Part shown: positions 1-8,434 of the stretch, one piece after another
How the letters are laid out: each line of letters starts with the position of its first letter
Numbering within the stretch: the first letter of the stretch is position 1
NCBI RefSeq assembly: GCF_002160865.1
Contig: NZ_NFLJ01000013.1
Location: 1 to 61,450 of the forward strand
Direction of reading: 5' to 3'
Source of the DNA: Massiliimicrobium timonense
GTDB lineage: Bacteria > Bacillota_I > Bacilli_A > Erysipelotrichales > Coprobacillaceae
DNA length: 61,450 nucleotides
Program-made: the position numbers and the translations under genes
The notes under the pieces: model-generated
Told to the model about the DNA's origin: nothing
Databases searched by the model: none
What the model saw: the letters and a program-made list of their open reading frames with translations, nothing else

Positions 1-786
1 GATATGAAAGCAGGAGGAATCCTATCAGTCAATCAGGGAAGTGATATTCCTGCATATATGATTGTTCTTAAGCATAATGGAGATGGTGACAATGCATATA
101 AGGCAGTGATAGGAAAAGGACTGACATTTGACTCAGGTGGATACAATCTTAAAGGAAATAGCTATGGAATGAAATATGACATGTGTGGAGGAGCAGATGT
201 GCTAGGAGTTATGCAGATACTGGCAAGAAGTCAAGCGAAAACAAATGTGTATGGAATCGTACCAGTCACTGAGAATCTTGTCAGTGGAAAGGCATATAAA
301 CCACAAGATGTCATCACAACATTATCTGGAAAAACAGTAGAAATTGTAAGCACTGATGCTGAAGGACGTTTAATCTTATGTGATGCGATGACTTATGCAC
401 AACAATTAGGTGCAAAGAAACTTATTGATCTTGCGACTTTGACTGGAGCATGTGTCACAGCATTAGGAGATGCTTATACTGGAGTTTTCGCTAATGACGA
501 TGACTATTATCATGAATTTGAAGAAGCTATGAAAGCAGCAGATGAAAAAGGATGGCGATTACCATTAGATCAGGCATATCTTGACAAATTAAAATCAAAT
601 AGTGCAGATCTTAAAAATTCTGCTGGTAAACCCGGTGCTGGAGCAAGTATTGCAGCGAATTTCTTAGAATCATTTATTGAAAAAGATACACAATGGATTC
701 ATTTGGATATCGCTGGAACTGCTGATCAAGATGGGACAGGTGCAACAGGTGCTATGATTCGTAGTGTTGTTGAAGTGATGAAATAA
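1..786 (+). CDS. pepA: Leucyl aminopeptidase, M17 family (5' end outside window)
   Basis: C-terminal catalytic part of a cytosolic zinc/manganese aminopeptidase that removes N-terminal residues from peptides. The reading frame is open from base 1, so the first ATG in the window is internal and the N-terminal domain lies off the left edge. The M17 metal and catalytic signatures are in order: GKGLTFDSGG near the start, YDMCGGAD, then STDAEGRL, which corresponds to the family NTDAEGRL box, followed by LIDLATLTGAC. The C-terminal HLDIAGTA and GATGAMIR blocks are intact. A hairpin terminator follows 12 bases after the stop, so this is the last gene of its transcript. Confidence 0.93.
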   Translation, partial: DMKAGGILSVNQGSDIPAYMIVLKHNGDGDNAYKAVIGKGLTFDSGGYNLKGNSYGMKYDMCGGADVLGVMQILARSQAKTNVYGIVPVTENLVSGKAYKPQDVITTLSGKTVEIVSTDAEGRLILCDAMTYAQQLGAKKLIDLATLTGACVTALGDAYTGVFANDDDYYHEFEEAMKAADEKGWRLPLDQAYLDKLKSNSADLKNSAGKPGAGASIAANFLESFIEKDTQWIHLDIAGTADQDGTGATGAMIRSVVEVMK

Positions 787-797
787 ATAAAGTAGAG

Positions 798-831
798 AAA
801 GCTTTGATGATTTAACATTGAGGCTTTTTTT
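798..831 (+). terminator. Rho-independent terminator after pepA
   Basis: A 12-bp stem with several G-U pairs (798-809 with 816-827) closes a six-base loop and runs into a T tract. Confidence 0.75.
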
Positions 832-922
832 GCTATTCGTTTTGATTATAGTGGTATGTGATATTGATATTGTACTTTTTATGTTTGATTATATAAAATA
901 ATAATGAGGAGGAGATTTGAAA

Positions 923-1543
923 ATGAAAGTATTAATGATTAATGGAAGTCCACATGTAAAAGGTAATACAAGAATAGCTCTGGATGAAATGGTTAAGATA
1001 TTTGAAAAAGAAGGTATTGATACAGAGATTATTCATGTTGGTCATCAAGATATTAGAGGTTGTATAGCATGTATGACGTGTAAAAAAGGAAAGAATCAAT
1101 GTGTTTTTGATGATCTTGTCAATCAAGTAGCTCCGAAATTTGAACAATGTGATGGGTTCGTTGTAGGAACTCCTGTTTATTATGGTTCTGCTAATTCAAC
1201 ATTGATATCATTTCTAACAAGATTGTTTTATAGTACATCTTTTGATAAAACAATGAAAGTAGGAGCAAGTGTTGTTGTTGCAAGACGAGGTGGTATTTCA
1301 TCAACTTATGATGAAATCAACAAATTCTTTGCAATATCTGGAATGCCGATTGCTTCTACACAATATTGGAATGCGATTCATGGAAGGGAACAGGGAGAAG
1401 TTTTACAAGATGAAGAAGGATTACAAACAATGCGTGTTCTCGCAAGAAATATGTCATTCTTGTTAAAGAGTATTCATGATGGAAAAGAAAAATATGGATT
1501 ACCAGAAAAAGAAGAATTTCATAGAACAAATTTTATTCGATAA
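923..1543 (+). CDS. Flavodoxin-like NADPH-dependent FMN reductase family protein
   Basis: A 206-residue flavoprotein of the iron-sulfur-flavoprotein/NADPH-FMN reductase type, probably cytosolic. It opens with the flavin phosphate loop INGSPHVKGNT, has a Cys cluster CIACMTCKKGKNQC at about residues 48-61, and the VVGTPVYYGS strand-loop that contacts the isoalloxazine ring. The cysteines could hold a [4Fe-4S] cluster as in iron-sulfur flavoproteins, but the spacing does not prove it. ATG 923 is chosen over the in-frame TTG 917 because AGGAGGAG at 907-914 sits only a few bases from the TTG but at a good distance from the ATG. It stands alone between two terminators; the electron acceptor is unknown. 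Confidence 0.82.
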   Translation: MKVLMINGSPHVKGNTRIALDEMVKIFEKEGIDTEIIHVGHQDIRGCIACMTCKKGKNQCVFDDLVNQVAPKFEQCDGFVVGTPVYYGSANSTLISFLTRLFYSTSFDKTMKVGASVVVARRGGISSTYDEINKFFAISGMPIASTQYWNAIHGREQGEVLQDEEGLQTMRVLARNMSFLLKSIHDGKEKYGLPEKEEFHRTNFIR

Positions 1544-1547
1544 TCAG

Positions 1548-1574
1548 ACCATTCATTACTGAATGGTTTTTTTT
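1548..1574 (+). terminator. Rho-independent terminator
   Basis: Perfect 8-bp stem ACCATTCA/TGAATGGT with a four-base loop followed by eight T residues, just after the flavoprotein gene. Confidence 0.9.
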
Positions 1575-1576
1575 GT

Positions 1577-1652
1577 TATACTGTATATAAACAGTATTGA
1601 CAGTATGGTGATAATCTTATATACTGTATATGTAAGATATATACAGTATATA
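1577..1652 (+). promoter_or_regulatory. Promoter with overlapping GntR operator
   Basis: TTGACA at 1597-1602 and TATACT at 1620-1625 are separated by 17 bp. The -10 box is the first part of TATACTGTATAT (1620-1631), whose exact reverse complement ATATACAGTATA lies at 1639-1650. Another copy of TATACTGTATA lies upstream at 1577-1587. Binding to the 12-bp inverted repeat would cover the -10 and the start site. YtrA-subfamily GntR proteins repress their own ABC operons this way, so the gene at 1672 is the likely ligand; that assignment is inferred. Confidence 0.75.
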
Positions 1653-1671
1653 TAAAACAAGGAGAACATGC

Positions 1672-2046
1672 ATGGAAATTATATTGAGTCAAACAAGTTC
1701 TAAGCCTATTTATGAACAGATTGTCTTACAAATCAAAGCGATGATTATGAATGGACAACTCAAACCTCAGACTCCTTTACCTTCTATGCGCAAGTTGGCA
1801 AAGGATTTACATGTGAGTATTATTACAACACAAAGGGCTTATGATGAACTTTCTAAAGATGGATTTATTGTTGTTGTTCCTGCAAAAGGTGCCTTTGTAT
1901 CAACACCTAATCAGGATTCTATACGTGAAGAAAACTTAAAGAAAATCAAAGAACTTTTAAAAGAAGCTTATACTTTAACACAAGAGAGTGGGTTTTCTAA
2001 GGATTTCTTATTGAAATTGATTGAAGATATTAACGAGGAGAATTAA
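1672..2046 (+). CDS. GntR-family transcriptional repressor, YtrA subfamily
   Basis: A 124-residue DNA-binding protein. A GntR winged helix fills about residues 10-78 (PIYEQIVLQIKAMI, then LPSMRKLAKDLHV and the wing VVVPAKGAFV). Only about 40 residues follow, so there is no large effector domain, as expected for the YtrA subfamily that regulates adjacent ABC-2 transporters. The ATPase gene starts two bases after its stop, giving a regulator-ATPase-permease operon. The upstream inverted repeat is its probable operator. AAGGAGA near 1659 supports ATG 1672. Members often respond to cell-wall antibiotics, but nothing here shows the inducer. Confidence 0.9.
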   Translation: MEIILSQTSSKPIYEQIVLQIKAMIMNGQLKPQTPLPSMRKLAKDLHVSIITTQRAYDELSKDGFIVVVPAKGAFVSTPNQDSIREENLKKIKELLKEAYTLTQESGFSKDFLLKLIEDINEEN

Positions 2047-2048
2047 TT

Positions 2049-2915
2049 ATGGATTTTGCAATAGAAATAGAACATTTAACAAAAGTATTTAAAGATTTTT
2101 CATTAAATCATGTGTCATTGAAAATTCCTAAAGGAACAGTTGTAGGAATTATAGGTGAAAACGGAGCAGGAAAATCTACATTGATTCAGTCAATATTAGG
2201 TATTGTAGACTCACAATATGATAAATTAACATATTTTGGTAAAGATTTTAAACAGAATGAAAAAAATATTAAAGAAGATTTAGCAGTTATTTTTGATACC
2301 ACACATTATGATTTGGAATTGACACCACGCTGGATTGAACGTATTTTAAGTCGCACGTTTCAAAACTGGAATCATGAACTTTATCAAAGTTATTTACAGA
2401 AGTTTGAATTGCCTTATGATAAAAAAATAAAGTTATTTTCAAGAGGAATGAAAATGAAACTTGAATTTGCAATTGCTTTTAGTCATGATGCGAAAATTTT
2501 GATACTTGATGAAGCAACAAGTGGTTTAGATCCGATTATTCGAGATGAAATATTAAATCTCATTAGAGCTTTTACAGAAGATGAAAATCATACAGTTTTA
2601 ATCTCATCACATATTACAAGTGATTTAGATAAAATTGCAGATTATATTGTTTATCTTTATAAAGGAAAATGTATTTTTATGCAAACTTATGATGAAATGA
2701 ATGAAAATTATGGAATTATTCATGGAACAAAAGATTTATTAAACACATTATCTCAAGATGATATTGTTGCTTATATTCAAGAACCTTATAGTATATCTAT
2801 TCTTGTTAAAAATCGACAACAGATACAATCTGTTTTTCAAGATTTAGAGATAACGAGGCCAACAATAGAAGAAATCATGTTATTTTATGCAAAAGGAGTG
2901 AAAGAGATATGTTAG
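2049..2915 (+). CDS. ABC transporter ATP-binding protein (YtrB-like)
   Basis: A 288-residue nucleotide-binding subunit for the permease encoded next. Walker A is GENGAGKST at residues 36-44, Walker B is ILILDEATSGLD, and the H-loop lies in VLISSHITSD. The ABC signature is degenerate (FSRGMKMK instead of LSGGQ), common in this exporter subfamily. About 80 residues after the H-loop form a C-terminal extension without a recognised domain. It overlaps the permease gene by 7 bases, consistent with translational coupling. Substrate is unknown; family members act in drug or lantibiotic defence and envelope stress. Confidence 0.9.
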   Translation: MDFAIEIEHLTKVFKDFSLNHVSLKIPKGTVVGIIGENGAGKSTLIQSILGIVDSQYDKLTYFGKDFKQNEKNIKEDLAVIFDTTHYDLELTPRWIERILSRTFQNWNHELYQSYLQKFELPYDKKIKLFSRGMKMKLEFAIAFSHDAKILILDEATSGLDPIIRDEILNLIRAFTEDENHTVLISSHITSDLDKIADYIVYLYKGKCIFMQTYDEMNENYGIIHGTKDLLNTLSQDDIVAYIQEPYSISILVKNRQQIQSVFQDLEITRPTIEEIMLFYAKGVKEIC

Positions 2916-3559
2916 GGGTTATGATTAAAGATTTTTATGAAACATTTTGTATTAAAAAGAATATTATTGGTATGTGTATTTCTCTATTGTTTTTATTGAC
3001 AATGACTTTTCTATTAAATAATTTATATTCTTTGTTATTGATTATTAATCTTGCATTACCAATGATAGGTGTATCGACACTACAATATTCTATGGAACAA
3101 GATGATATTTCTCAATATAATCAAATACTATTAACCTTTCCAGTAACAAAAAAACAGATTATACAAGCAAAAATGTTGTCTATTCTTCTTTTTACACTCT
3201 GCGTTCAAATTTGTATATCTTTACCTATTACATTTATTCACACATATATTTTTCATACTGTTAATTTAGAAAATGGCTTTTTTATATGGGCAATTGGTTT
3301 TGTTTCAGCTTTTATTATGAATGCTTTATCAAGTATTGGTTTCTTTTGGTTAGGAAATAAAAAAGGAACAATTGTTTATATGATTCTGACAATTATATTT
3401 GCGTTTGGGTATATTTGTATTCATATATTATTTGGTATTGATGTACTTTTGAATTTAAAGTTAAATCAAATTTTAATGATAGGATGTATACTTGCTGTTA
3501 TATTGAATATTGTCAGTTATTATACTTGTTATATACTTTATAAAAGAAAATATGCATAA
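2909..3559 (+). CDS. ABC-2 type membrane permease
   Basis: A 216-residue integral membrane protein with about six hydrophobic segments, partner of the preceding ATPase by overlap and order. A cytoplasmic coupling stretch, EQDDISQYNQILLTFPVTKK, lies between the first two hairpins, the typical position in ABC-2 permeases (FPVT/LPVS motif). No substrate can be read from the sequence. ATG 2909 overlaps the ATPase end. Confidence 0.82.
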   Translation: MLGVMIKDFYETFCIKKNIIGMCISLLFLLTMTFLLNNLYSLLLIINLALPMIGVSTLQYSMEQDDISQYNQILLTFPVTKKQIIQAKMLSILLFTLCVQICISLPITFIHTYIFHTVNLENGFFIWAIGFVSAFIMNALSSIGFFWLGNKKGTIVYMILTIIFAFGYICIHILFGIDVLLNLKLNQILMIGCILAVILNIVSYYTCYILYKRKYA

Positions 3560-3646
3560 GGTGGAATGAAATATCATTTCATCTTTTTATTTAAAGTTTG
3601 ATTATAAGTATATATTTTTATACAATGAAATAAAGGAGATGAAATC

Positions 3647-4198
3647 ATGGATGAACAAATGAAGATGATCAAAGAAATATGCATGAATGAAAAGAGTATC
3701 AATCCCATTGAAATAGTAAAGTCATTAATGAAAATAAAAGATATTCCTATTCATGGACCTATACATCATATTATTGATGGATATGCCTTTTTAACAGCTA
3801 TGCATAATGCTGGTGTTGAATTTGATTTTAAAGAGGCATTAGATGAGATGGAAAAAAGAGGAAAGAAAATGCCAGGAGCAACATGTGGCCAATGGGGAAT
3901 TTGTGGTTCTGGTTCTTCTGTAGGAGCGGCTTTAGCGATTATTCATCAAACAACTCCATTATCAGATAATGAATATTATAAGGATAACTTAAGATTGACT
4001 TCTTTAGCCCTTGGTAATATAGCCGAAATTGGAGGACCAAGATGTTGCAAAAGAAATGCTTTTCTTTCATTAAAAACAGCTATTCAGTTTGTCAAAGAAC
4101 ATTATGATATTGTCTTAGAAGATACAGATGAAAAATGTGAGTTTTCTTATTTGAATCAACAATGTATCAAAGAAAGATGTCCATTTTATCAAAGATAA
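3647..4198 (+). CDS. Cysteine-rich DUF5714-like protein
   Basis: A 183-residue soluble protein I match to the DUF5714 type by its glycine/cysteine core. Residues from about 75 read MPGATCGQWGICGSGSS, a second block is IGGPRCCKRNAF, and a C-terminal cluster has C-x(12)-C-x(4)-CPFY. HGPIHHIIDGYAFL near residue 38 supplies several histidines. The conserved Cys and His residues suggest a metal or Fe-S site, but no biochemical role is known to me. In other genomes such proteins occur beside SAM methyltransferases and redox genes; here it is monocistronic between the ABC operon and a terminator. RBS AAGGAG precedes ATG 3647. Confidence 0.65.
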   Translation: MDEQMKMIKEICMNEKSINPIEIVKSLMKIKDIPIHGPIHHIIDGYAFLTAMHNAGVEFDFKEALDEMEKRGKKMPGATCGQWGICGSGSSVGAALAIIHQTTPLSDNEYYKDNLRLTSLALGNIAEIGGPRCCKRNAFLSLKTAIQFVKEHYDIVLEDTDEKCEFSYLNQQCIKERCPFYQR

Positions 4199-4201
4199 TA
4201 A

Positions 4202-4232
4202 AAATGACTGGTTTTCAGTCATTTATTCTTTA
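4202..4232. terminator. Bidirectional terminator between convergent genes
   Basis: Stem AAATGACTG/CAGTCATTT (9 bp) with a five-base loop and T-rich flanks on both strands, between the DUF5714-like gene and the leftward hydrolase. Confidence 0.8.
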
Positions 4233-5149
4233 ATATATTTATTCATGAATTCTATAATTGTACTTTCACATAGTTTTGGATCAACAAGATAACTTTGAGC
4301 ATGACCTGCACCTTCAACGATTAATAAATCTTTATCAGCACTACATGCATTATAAAGATCATAAACCATATAAGTTGGCACAAAATTATCACGATCACCA
4401 TGTATAAATAAAGTTGGTGTTTTAGATTTTTTTACTTGTTCAATTGTTGAAGCTTCTTTAAAGCTATATCCTACACGTTTTTTACTTAATAGAGTTGCTG
4501 TTGGTAAAACAAGTGATGCAGGAATATGTCTTTGGTGAAGTTCATGTTTAAATTCATCAAGAACACTTGTAAAACCACAATCTGAAATAATACATTTGAC
4601 ATCATCAGGTAGTTTTTCACCACTTGCCATTAAAACAGTAGCACTTCCCATTGATATACCATGTAAAACAATCTGTAAATCTTTATGAAAATATTCTTTC
4701 ACTTGATCAATCCATTGAATACAATCTAATCTATCTAACCACCCAAATCCAATATATGTTCCTTCACTTTCACCATGGGCACGATTATCGGGTAATAAAA
4801 TATGGAATCCTAAATCATGATAAAATTTAATATAATAAGCATATTCTTTCAAATTATATGAACGATAACCATGCACTGCAATCAATACCTTATTAGTATC
4901 CCTATCTGCTTTTAAAAATTTAGCTTTCAGTTTTAATCCATCATGTGAAGTCATTTCCCATGTTTCAAAATGTTGTTGTTTTAGCCAAGGAATATATTTT
5001 TCAATACGAGGATCTACTTTAGGTTTTTGTTTATTTAAAGGTGTATCTTTACGACATGCGAAATCAATTGCAGTGACTCCAACAAAACCAATAATAGCTC
5101 CAGATATTAAAGCACCATAAGCAAGAGTTTTCTTTTTCAATATCATCAT
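4223..5149 (-). CDS. Membrane-anchored alpha/beta hydrolase
   Basis: A 308-residue serine hydrolase with an N-terminal hydrophobic anchor (about residues 8-28). The fold landmarks are AVHGYRS, LPDNRAHGESEG, the nucleophile elbow HGISMGSAT, FIHGDRDNFVP with the probable acid, and GAGHAQSY with the catalytic His. It is a paralogue of the hydrolase at 53391, sharing these blocks and the FKEAST/S-xEQVKK stretch. The start is uncertain: AAAGGA directly abuts ATG 5149, leaving no spacer, while an in-frame TTG at 5140 has a 9-base spacing. The paralogue shows the same arrangement. Substrate unknown; esterase or lipase-like activity at the membrane is inferred. Confidence 0.85.
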   Translation of the reverse strand: MMILKKKTLAYGALISGAIIGFVGVTAIDFACRKDTPLNKQKPKVDPRIEKYIPWLKQQHFETWEMTSHDGLKLKAKFLKADRDTNKVLIAVHGYRSYNLKEYAYYIKFYHDLGFHILLPDNRAHGESEGTYIGFGWLDRLDCIQWIDQVKEYFHKDLQIVLHGISMGSATVLMASGEKLPDDVKCIISDCGFTSVLDEFKHELHQRHIPASLVLPTATLLSKKRVGYSFKEASTIEQVKKSKTPTLFIHGDRDNFVPTYMVYDLYNACSADKDLLIVEGAGHAQSYLVDPKLCESTIIEFMNKYIKE

Positions 5150-5803
5150 TCCTTTCTTAATGATAATATCATAACATAAATTTATACGAAAATAATACTC
5201 TTTTTCAACTATAATTAATATAGGTAGTGAAAATATAATGTATCAAAAAGATGGATATATTTTAAGAATATCAAAAAATGAAGATACTGATGAATCTTAT
5301 AAAGATGATTGAAATTTACATTTTAGTATAAAGTAAGAATATATAAACAATGAATAAAAATGCTTTTTATATTTATGGAATTTGAGAATAGTGTTAAAAT
5401 AGTAGTTATATAGAAAGATAAATATATAAATACTATGTATAATTAGCGACAATACAATAGGTATTTCTAACTATCTTTTCATTTGATTTCTATTTTTTAT
5501 CAATTTATATTATTCTTCTCTTTAAAAAATAATATAATCATATAATGAAATTGAATTTTTAAAAAGAGAAGCTTCATGATTGATGAGATAGAAAAACAAT
5601 TAATCAATGATGTTTTATGAATTGCTGTTGACTTAACTAAAAAAACATCTTAAAACTTTAGATAGTTTTGTCTTAAGGAATATAGTTTTAGTAAGATGAG
5701 ATGAAAGAGTTCTTTAACTGGAATTTATCCAAAATATTCTTTTAAAATAATTTATATGATGAAAATAGAAAAATAGTAATAATGAAATACAGGATGATTA
5801 TAT
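5150..5803. other. Intergenic region with no intact gene
   Basis: About 650 very AT-rich bases. Short open stretches exist at 5239-5314 (starts MYQKDGYILRIS) and 5576-5620 (starts MIDEIEKQLINDVL), each ended by an early stop and without a convincing ribosome site. They look like gene decay or chance. The leftward hydrolase promoter and the rightward TetR promoter must lie at the two ends; I could not assign their boxes with confidence. Confidence 0.5.
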
Positions 5804-6355
5804 ATGACAACAAAAGAAAAAATTAAAGATGCTTTTATTGCATTGGTCATTGAAAAACAAACAGTTAAAATCTCTGTCAAAGATATTGTAAAAAGAGCCA
5901 AAATATCAAGACGTTCTTTCTATAATTATTATGCAGATCGACAATCTATAACAGAAGATATATATATTGAGACTATAGAAAGTACAATTAAAGAATGTTT
6001 TGATAAAAAAATGACTACAGAAATGTTTATTACAGAGATTTATAAAGCTTTTTTTAAAAACAAAAACTTTTTCATCGTTGCTATAAAAGATGATGAACAA
6101 AATTCTTTATTTGATACAATTATTGAAAGAAATCAAATAGTATTTTCTTATTTATATAAAGATATTATTCAAGATCAAATCAAATTAGATTATTTATCAT
6201 ATAAATATGCTTCTACTCAAGTGATGCTTCTCAAGAAATGGTTGAATAATGGGATGGTAGAATCACCTGAATTTATGACTGAAGTCTATCTTGATTCACA
6301 TAAAAATTACGAAAATATGCATGAGTCTATCATTAATAAAAAAACAAACTGGTAG
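5804..6355 (+). CDS. TetR/AcrR-family transcriptional regulator
   Basis: A 183-residue regulator. The N-terminal helix-turn-helix covers about residues 5-50 (VKISVKDIVKRAKISRRSFY, then NYYADRQSI). The C-terminal ligand and dimer region resembles the TetR_C group seen in dihydroxyacetone-kinase-type regulators, but no ligand can be inferred. The zinc-type dehydrogenase gene starts 82 bases downstream on the same strand and is its most likely target. The upstream gene-poor DNA suggests its own promoter. Confidence 0.82.
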   Translation: MTTKEKIKDAFIALVIEKQTVKISVKDIVKRAKISRRSFYNYYADRQSITEDIYIETIESTIKECFDKKMTTEMFITEIYKAFFKNKNFFIVAIKDDEQNSLFDTIIERNQIVFSYLYKDIIQDQIKLDYLSYKYASTQVMLLKKWLNNGMVESPEFMTEVYLDSHKNYENMHESIINKKTNW

Positions 6356-6437
6356 TCTTGATATTACACATTTTATAGAAAATGTAAATTGAACACTTAA
6401 TCTATTTTGTTAAAATATTTTTAAGGAGGATGTTTTT

Positions 6438-7463
6438 ATGACAAAAATGATGAAATGTGCAATTTATAATTCTGTTCAAAATGTGACTGTTGAAGAGAGA
6501 CCTATTCCAGAAGTCAAAGAAAATGATGTTCTTGTGAAAGTGTTAAGAGCTGGAATCTGTGGTTCTGATGTTGGTATCTATTATCATGGTGGTGAAAACT
6601 ATGGTGTATTTCCCGGATCACAATTTGGGCATGAGTTTGTAGGTATTGTTGTCGAAAAAGGAAAAAATGTATCTGATGATATTAAATTAGAAGAAAAAGT
6701 ATTTGTTGATCCTGTCATGAGTCAACCGTATGGAGTTGCTGGTTCAACTATGGCAGGGGCATTTTCTGAATATGCTTTGGTACAAAATGCAAAAATTGGT
6801 GTGAATCTATACCCACTTGATGATGATGTCGATTTAGATCAAGCGGTTATTATTGAACCAATGTCTGTTGGAGCCCAAGGAGCATTAGCATTTAATCCTA
6901 AACTTGACGACAAGATTGTTGTGCTAGGTGCAGGTCCTATTGGATTAGGGGCTACTGCGGGATTGCTTGGAAGAGGTATAAAAAATGTTGTTGTCGTAGA
7001 TAGAAATGAATTGAGATTATCCAAAGCAGCATTATTAGGAGTAAAAACAATTAATACCTCTACTGAAAATTTGAAGGATAAATTAATAGAGATTTTTGGT
7101 ACTTATCCAAGTTATGATCCAATTCCTGATGTGGATATGTATGTAGACGCAGCAGGAGCTCCACCATTATTATCAGAAGTATTTAATTATGCGAGAAATC
7201 ATACAAAATATGCAATAATCTCAGTATTCCAAAAGGTTGAATTAGAAGGAAGACCTTTTATTGCAGCCCAACCAATTATTTATGGTTCTCAAGGTTATAC
7301 GCATGAGACAATTGTTGAAGTTATTGATCATATATTAAATAAAAAAACGCCAATTGCTTCTATTATGGTGACACATAAATTTAAACATGAAGATATCAGT
7401 AAAGCATTAGAATTTGCGGCTTCAGGACAAGGAATTAAAGTTATTATTGATTACGAACTATAA
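6438..7463 (+). CDS. Medium-chain zinc-type alcohol/polyol dehydrogenase
   Basis: A 341-residue NAD(P)-dependent dehydrogenase of the threonine/sorbitol dehydrogenase branch. The catalytic zinc ligands Cys41 (RAGICGSD) and His65-Glu66 (FGHEFVG) are present, and the Rossmann glycine motif VLGAGPIGLG is at about residue 160. The usual structural-zinc lobe with four closely spaced Cys, expected around residues 90-110, is absent: that stretch reads VDPVMSQPYGVAGSTMAG. The protein therefore resembles sorbitol dehydrogenases that dispense with structural zinc. RBS AAGGAGG before ATG 6438. The preceding TetR gene probably controls it; a hairpin follows. Substrate not determinable. Confidence 0.87.
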   Translation: MTKMMKCAIYNSVQNVTVEERPIPEVKENDVLVKVLRAGICGSDVGIYYHGGENYGVFPGSQFGHEFVGIVVEKGKNVSDDIKLEEKVFVDPVMSQPYGVAGSTMAGAFSEYALVQNAKIGVNLYPLDDDVDLDQAVIIEPMSVGAQGALAFNPKLDDKIVVLGAGPIGLGATAGLLGRGIKNVVVVDRNELRLSKAALLGVKTINTSTENLKDKLIEIFGTYPSYDPIPDVDMYVDAAGAPPLLSEVFNYARNHTKYAIISVFQKVELEGRPFIAAQPIIYGSQGYTHETIVEVIDHILNKKTPIASIMVTHKFKHEDISKALEFAASGQGIKVIIDYEL

Positions 7464-7494
7464 AATAATCTTATACAAATAAATAATAATTTTG

Positions 7495-7526
7495 ACCCAT
7501 GTGAAAATATCATATGGGTTTTCTTT
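7495..7526 (+). terminator. Rho-independent terminator after dehydrogenase gene
   Basis: Nine-base-pair stem (7495-7503 with 7511-7519, one G-U pair), loop of seven, then a T-rich run. Confidence 0.75.
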
Positions 7527-7825
7527 TACAAATTCATATATAGAATATCATATTGAAAATGAAGAAAATATTTCAAATAAAAAAGCATGCTCATAATTCC
7601 TCATTTACAAAGAGTCATTGTACAATAAAAAATGAATATTGAATAAACTGAAAAGAGCAAGACTTTATAAAAAATATGGGGTTTATAAATTATAAAATTT
7701 ATTGAGAGCCCATCATCTTATAAGCGTGATGAAGTTATTCGCTTTGTAGAAGCAAAAGATCATTATGATTTTATTTTCTTTGATTAAAGGGAGCATATTA
7801 TTGAAAAAGTGTTATTTTAAAATGA

Positions 7826-8005
7826 CACCATGTTTCTTTAGATGTCTTTGTCTTCAACCAAAGAGCTATTCATACTTATGAAAAAGTAGGCTTTAAACAT
7901 GAGGGTGTATTAAGAGATGCTATTAAAGTTGGCAATCAGTATGTAGATGATATTTTGATGTCAATGCTAGAAGAGGAATGGAAAGTTATCAAATCACAGA
8001 TTTAG
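7826..8005 (+). pseudogene. GNAT acetyltransferase remnant (C-terminal end)
   Basis: An open stretch of about 59 codons ending at TAG 8005 encodes VSLDVFVFNQRAIHTYEKVG, then FKHEGVLRDA and VDDILMSMLEEEW. This is the standard C-terminal acetyl-CoA-binding half of RimJ/RimL-like N-acetyltransferases (NxRAxxxYEKxGF motif). No start codon with a ribosome site and no N-terminal half is attached. A second short frame upstream (7701-7787, SPSSYKRDEVIRFVEAKD) could be another scrap, but I cannot place it in the same family. The whole 7.5-8.0 kb interval is gene decay. Confidence 0.7.
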
Positions 8006-8057
8006 TCATAATGTTTCCATATCTTTTTGTTATGATATATAAGAGGAGAAGATTTTT

Positions 8058-8264
8058 ATGAAGAAATTAATAGAAATTTTTGGATTGGGAGTCTTAATGA
8101 TTTTAGGTGGTTCTATGGCTGATTACTATCTTTCCACATTTTCACTGATGTTGGTTTATAGTGGTATTGCAGTTATGATTTGGGGTGAAGTCTTATTTAT
8201 TTGGAGAATCATTCAAAAGTGTATTCATTGGTTTAAAAAATCTATTGATAGTCAAACAGAATAA
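8058..8264 (+). CDS. Small two-helix membrane protein, unknown function
   Basis: A 68-residue protein with two hydrophobic segments (about residues 5-22 and 28-50) and a basic, tryptophan-containing tail. AGAGGAG precedes ATG 8058 and a strong terminator follows, which supports a real gene. No family recognised. Confidence 0.6.
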   Translation: MKKLIEIFGLGVLMILGGSMADYYLSTFSLMLVYSGIAVMIWGEVLFIWRIIQKCIHWFKKSIDSQTE

Positions 8265-8269
8265 TAGTG

Positions 8270-8305
8270 AGGCGATAGAAAAATAAAGAATCTATCGCCT
8301 ATTTG
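8270..8305 (+). terminator. Rho-independent terminator
   Basis: Perfect 10-bp stem AGGCGATAGA/TCTATCGCCT with an 11-base loop and a T-rich tail, ending the small membrane protein transcript just before the insertion element. Confidence 0.8.
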
Positions 8306-8373
8306 TATACAATAAAACCCACAGATAGTCTGTGGGTCAGTAAAAAGCTTTAGCGTAGTGATAATGTTAAAAA

Positions 8374-8426
8374 CCTCCTGTATAATAGTATTGCGGCCTG
8401 GAAACTGCAAAACTAAAAACAGGAGG
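8374..8426 (+). promoter_or_regulatory. Hairpin sequestering the tnpA ribosome-binding site
   Basis: CCTCCTGT at 8374-8381 is the exact complement of ACAGGAGG at 8419-8426, which contains the Shine-Dalgarno sequence of tnpA. The mRNA can fold so that the ribosome site is buried in an 8-bp stem. The IS200 group is known to silence its transposase by this kind of structure. Confidence 0.7.
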
Positions 8427-8434
8427 ATAATCAA

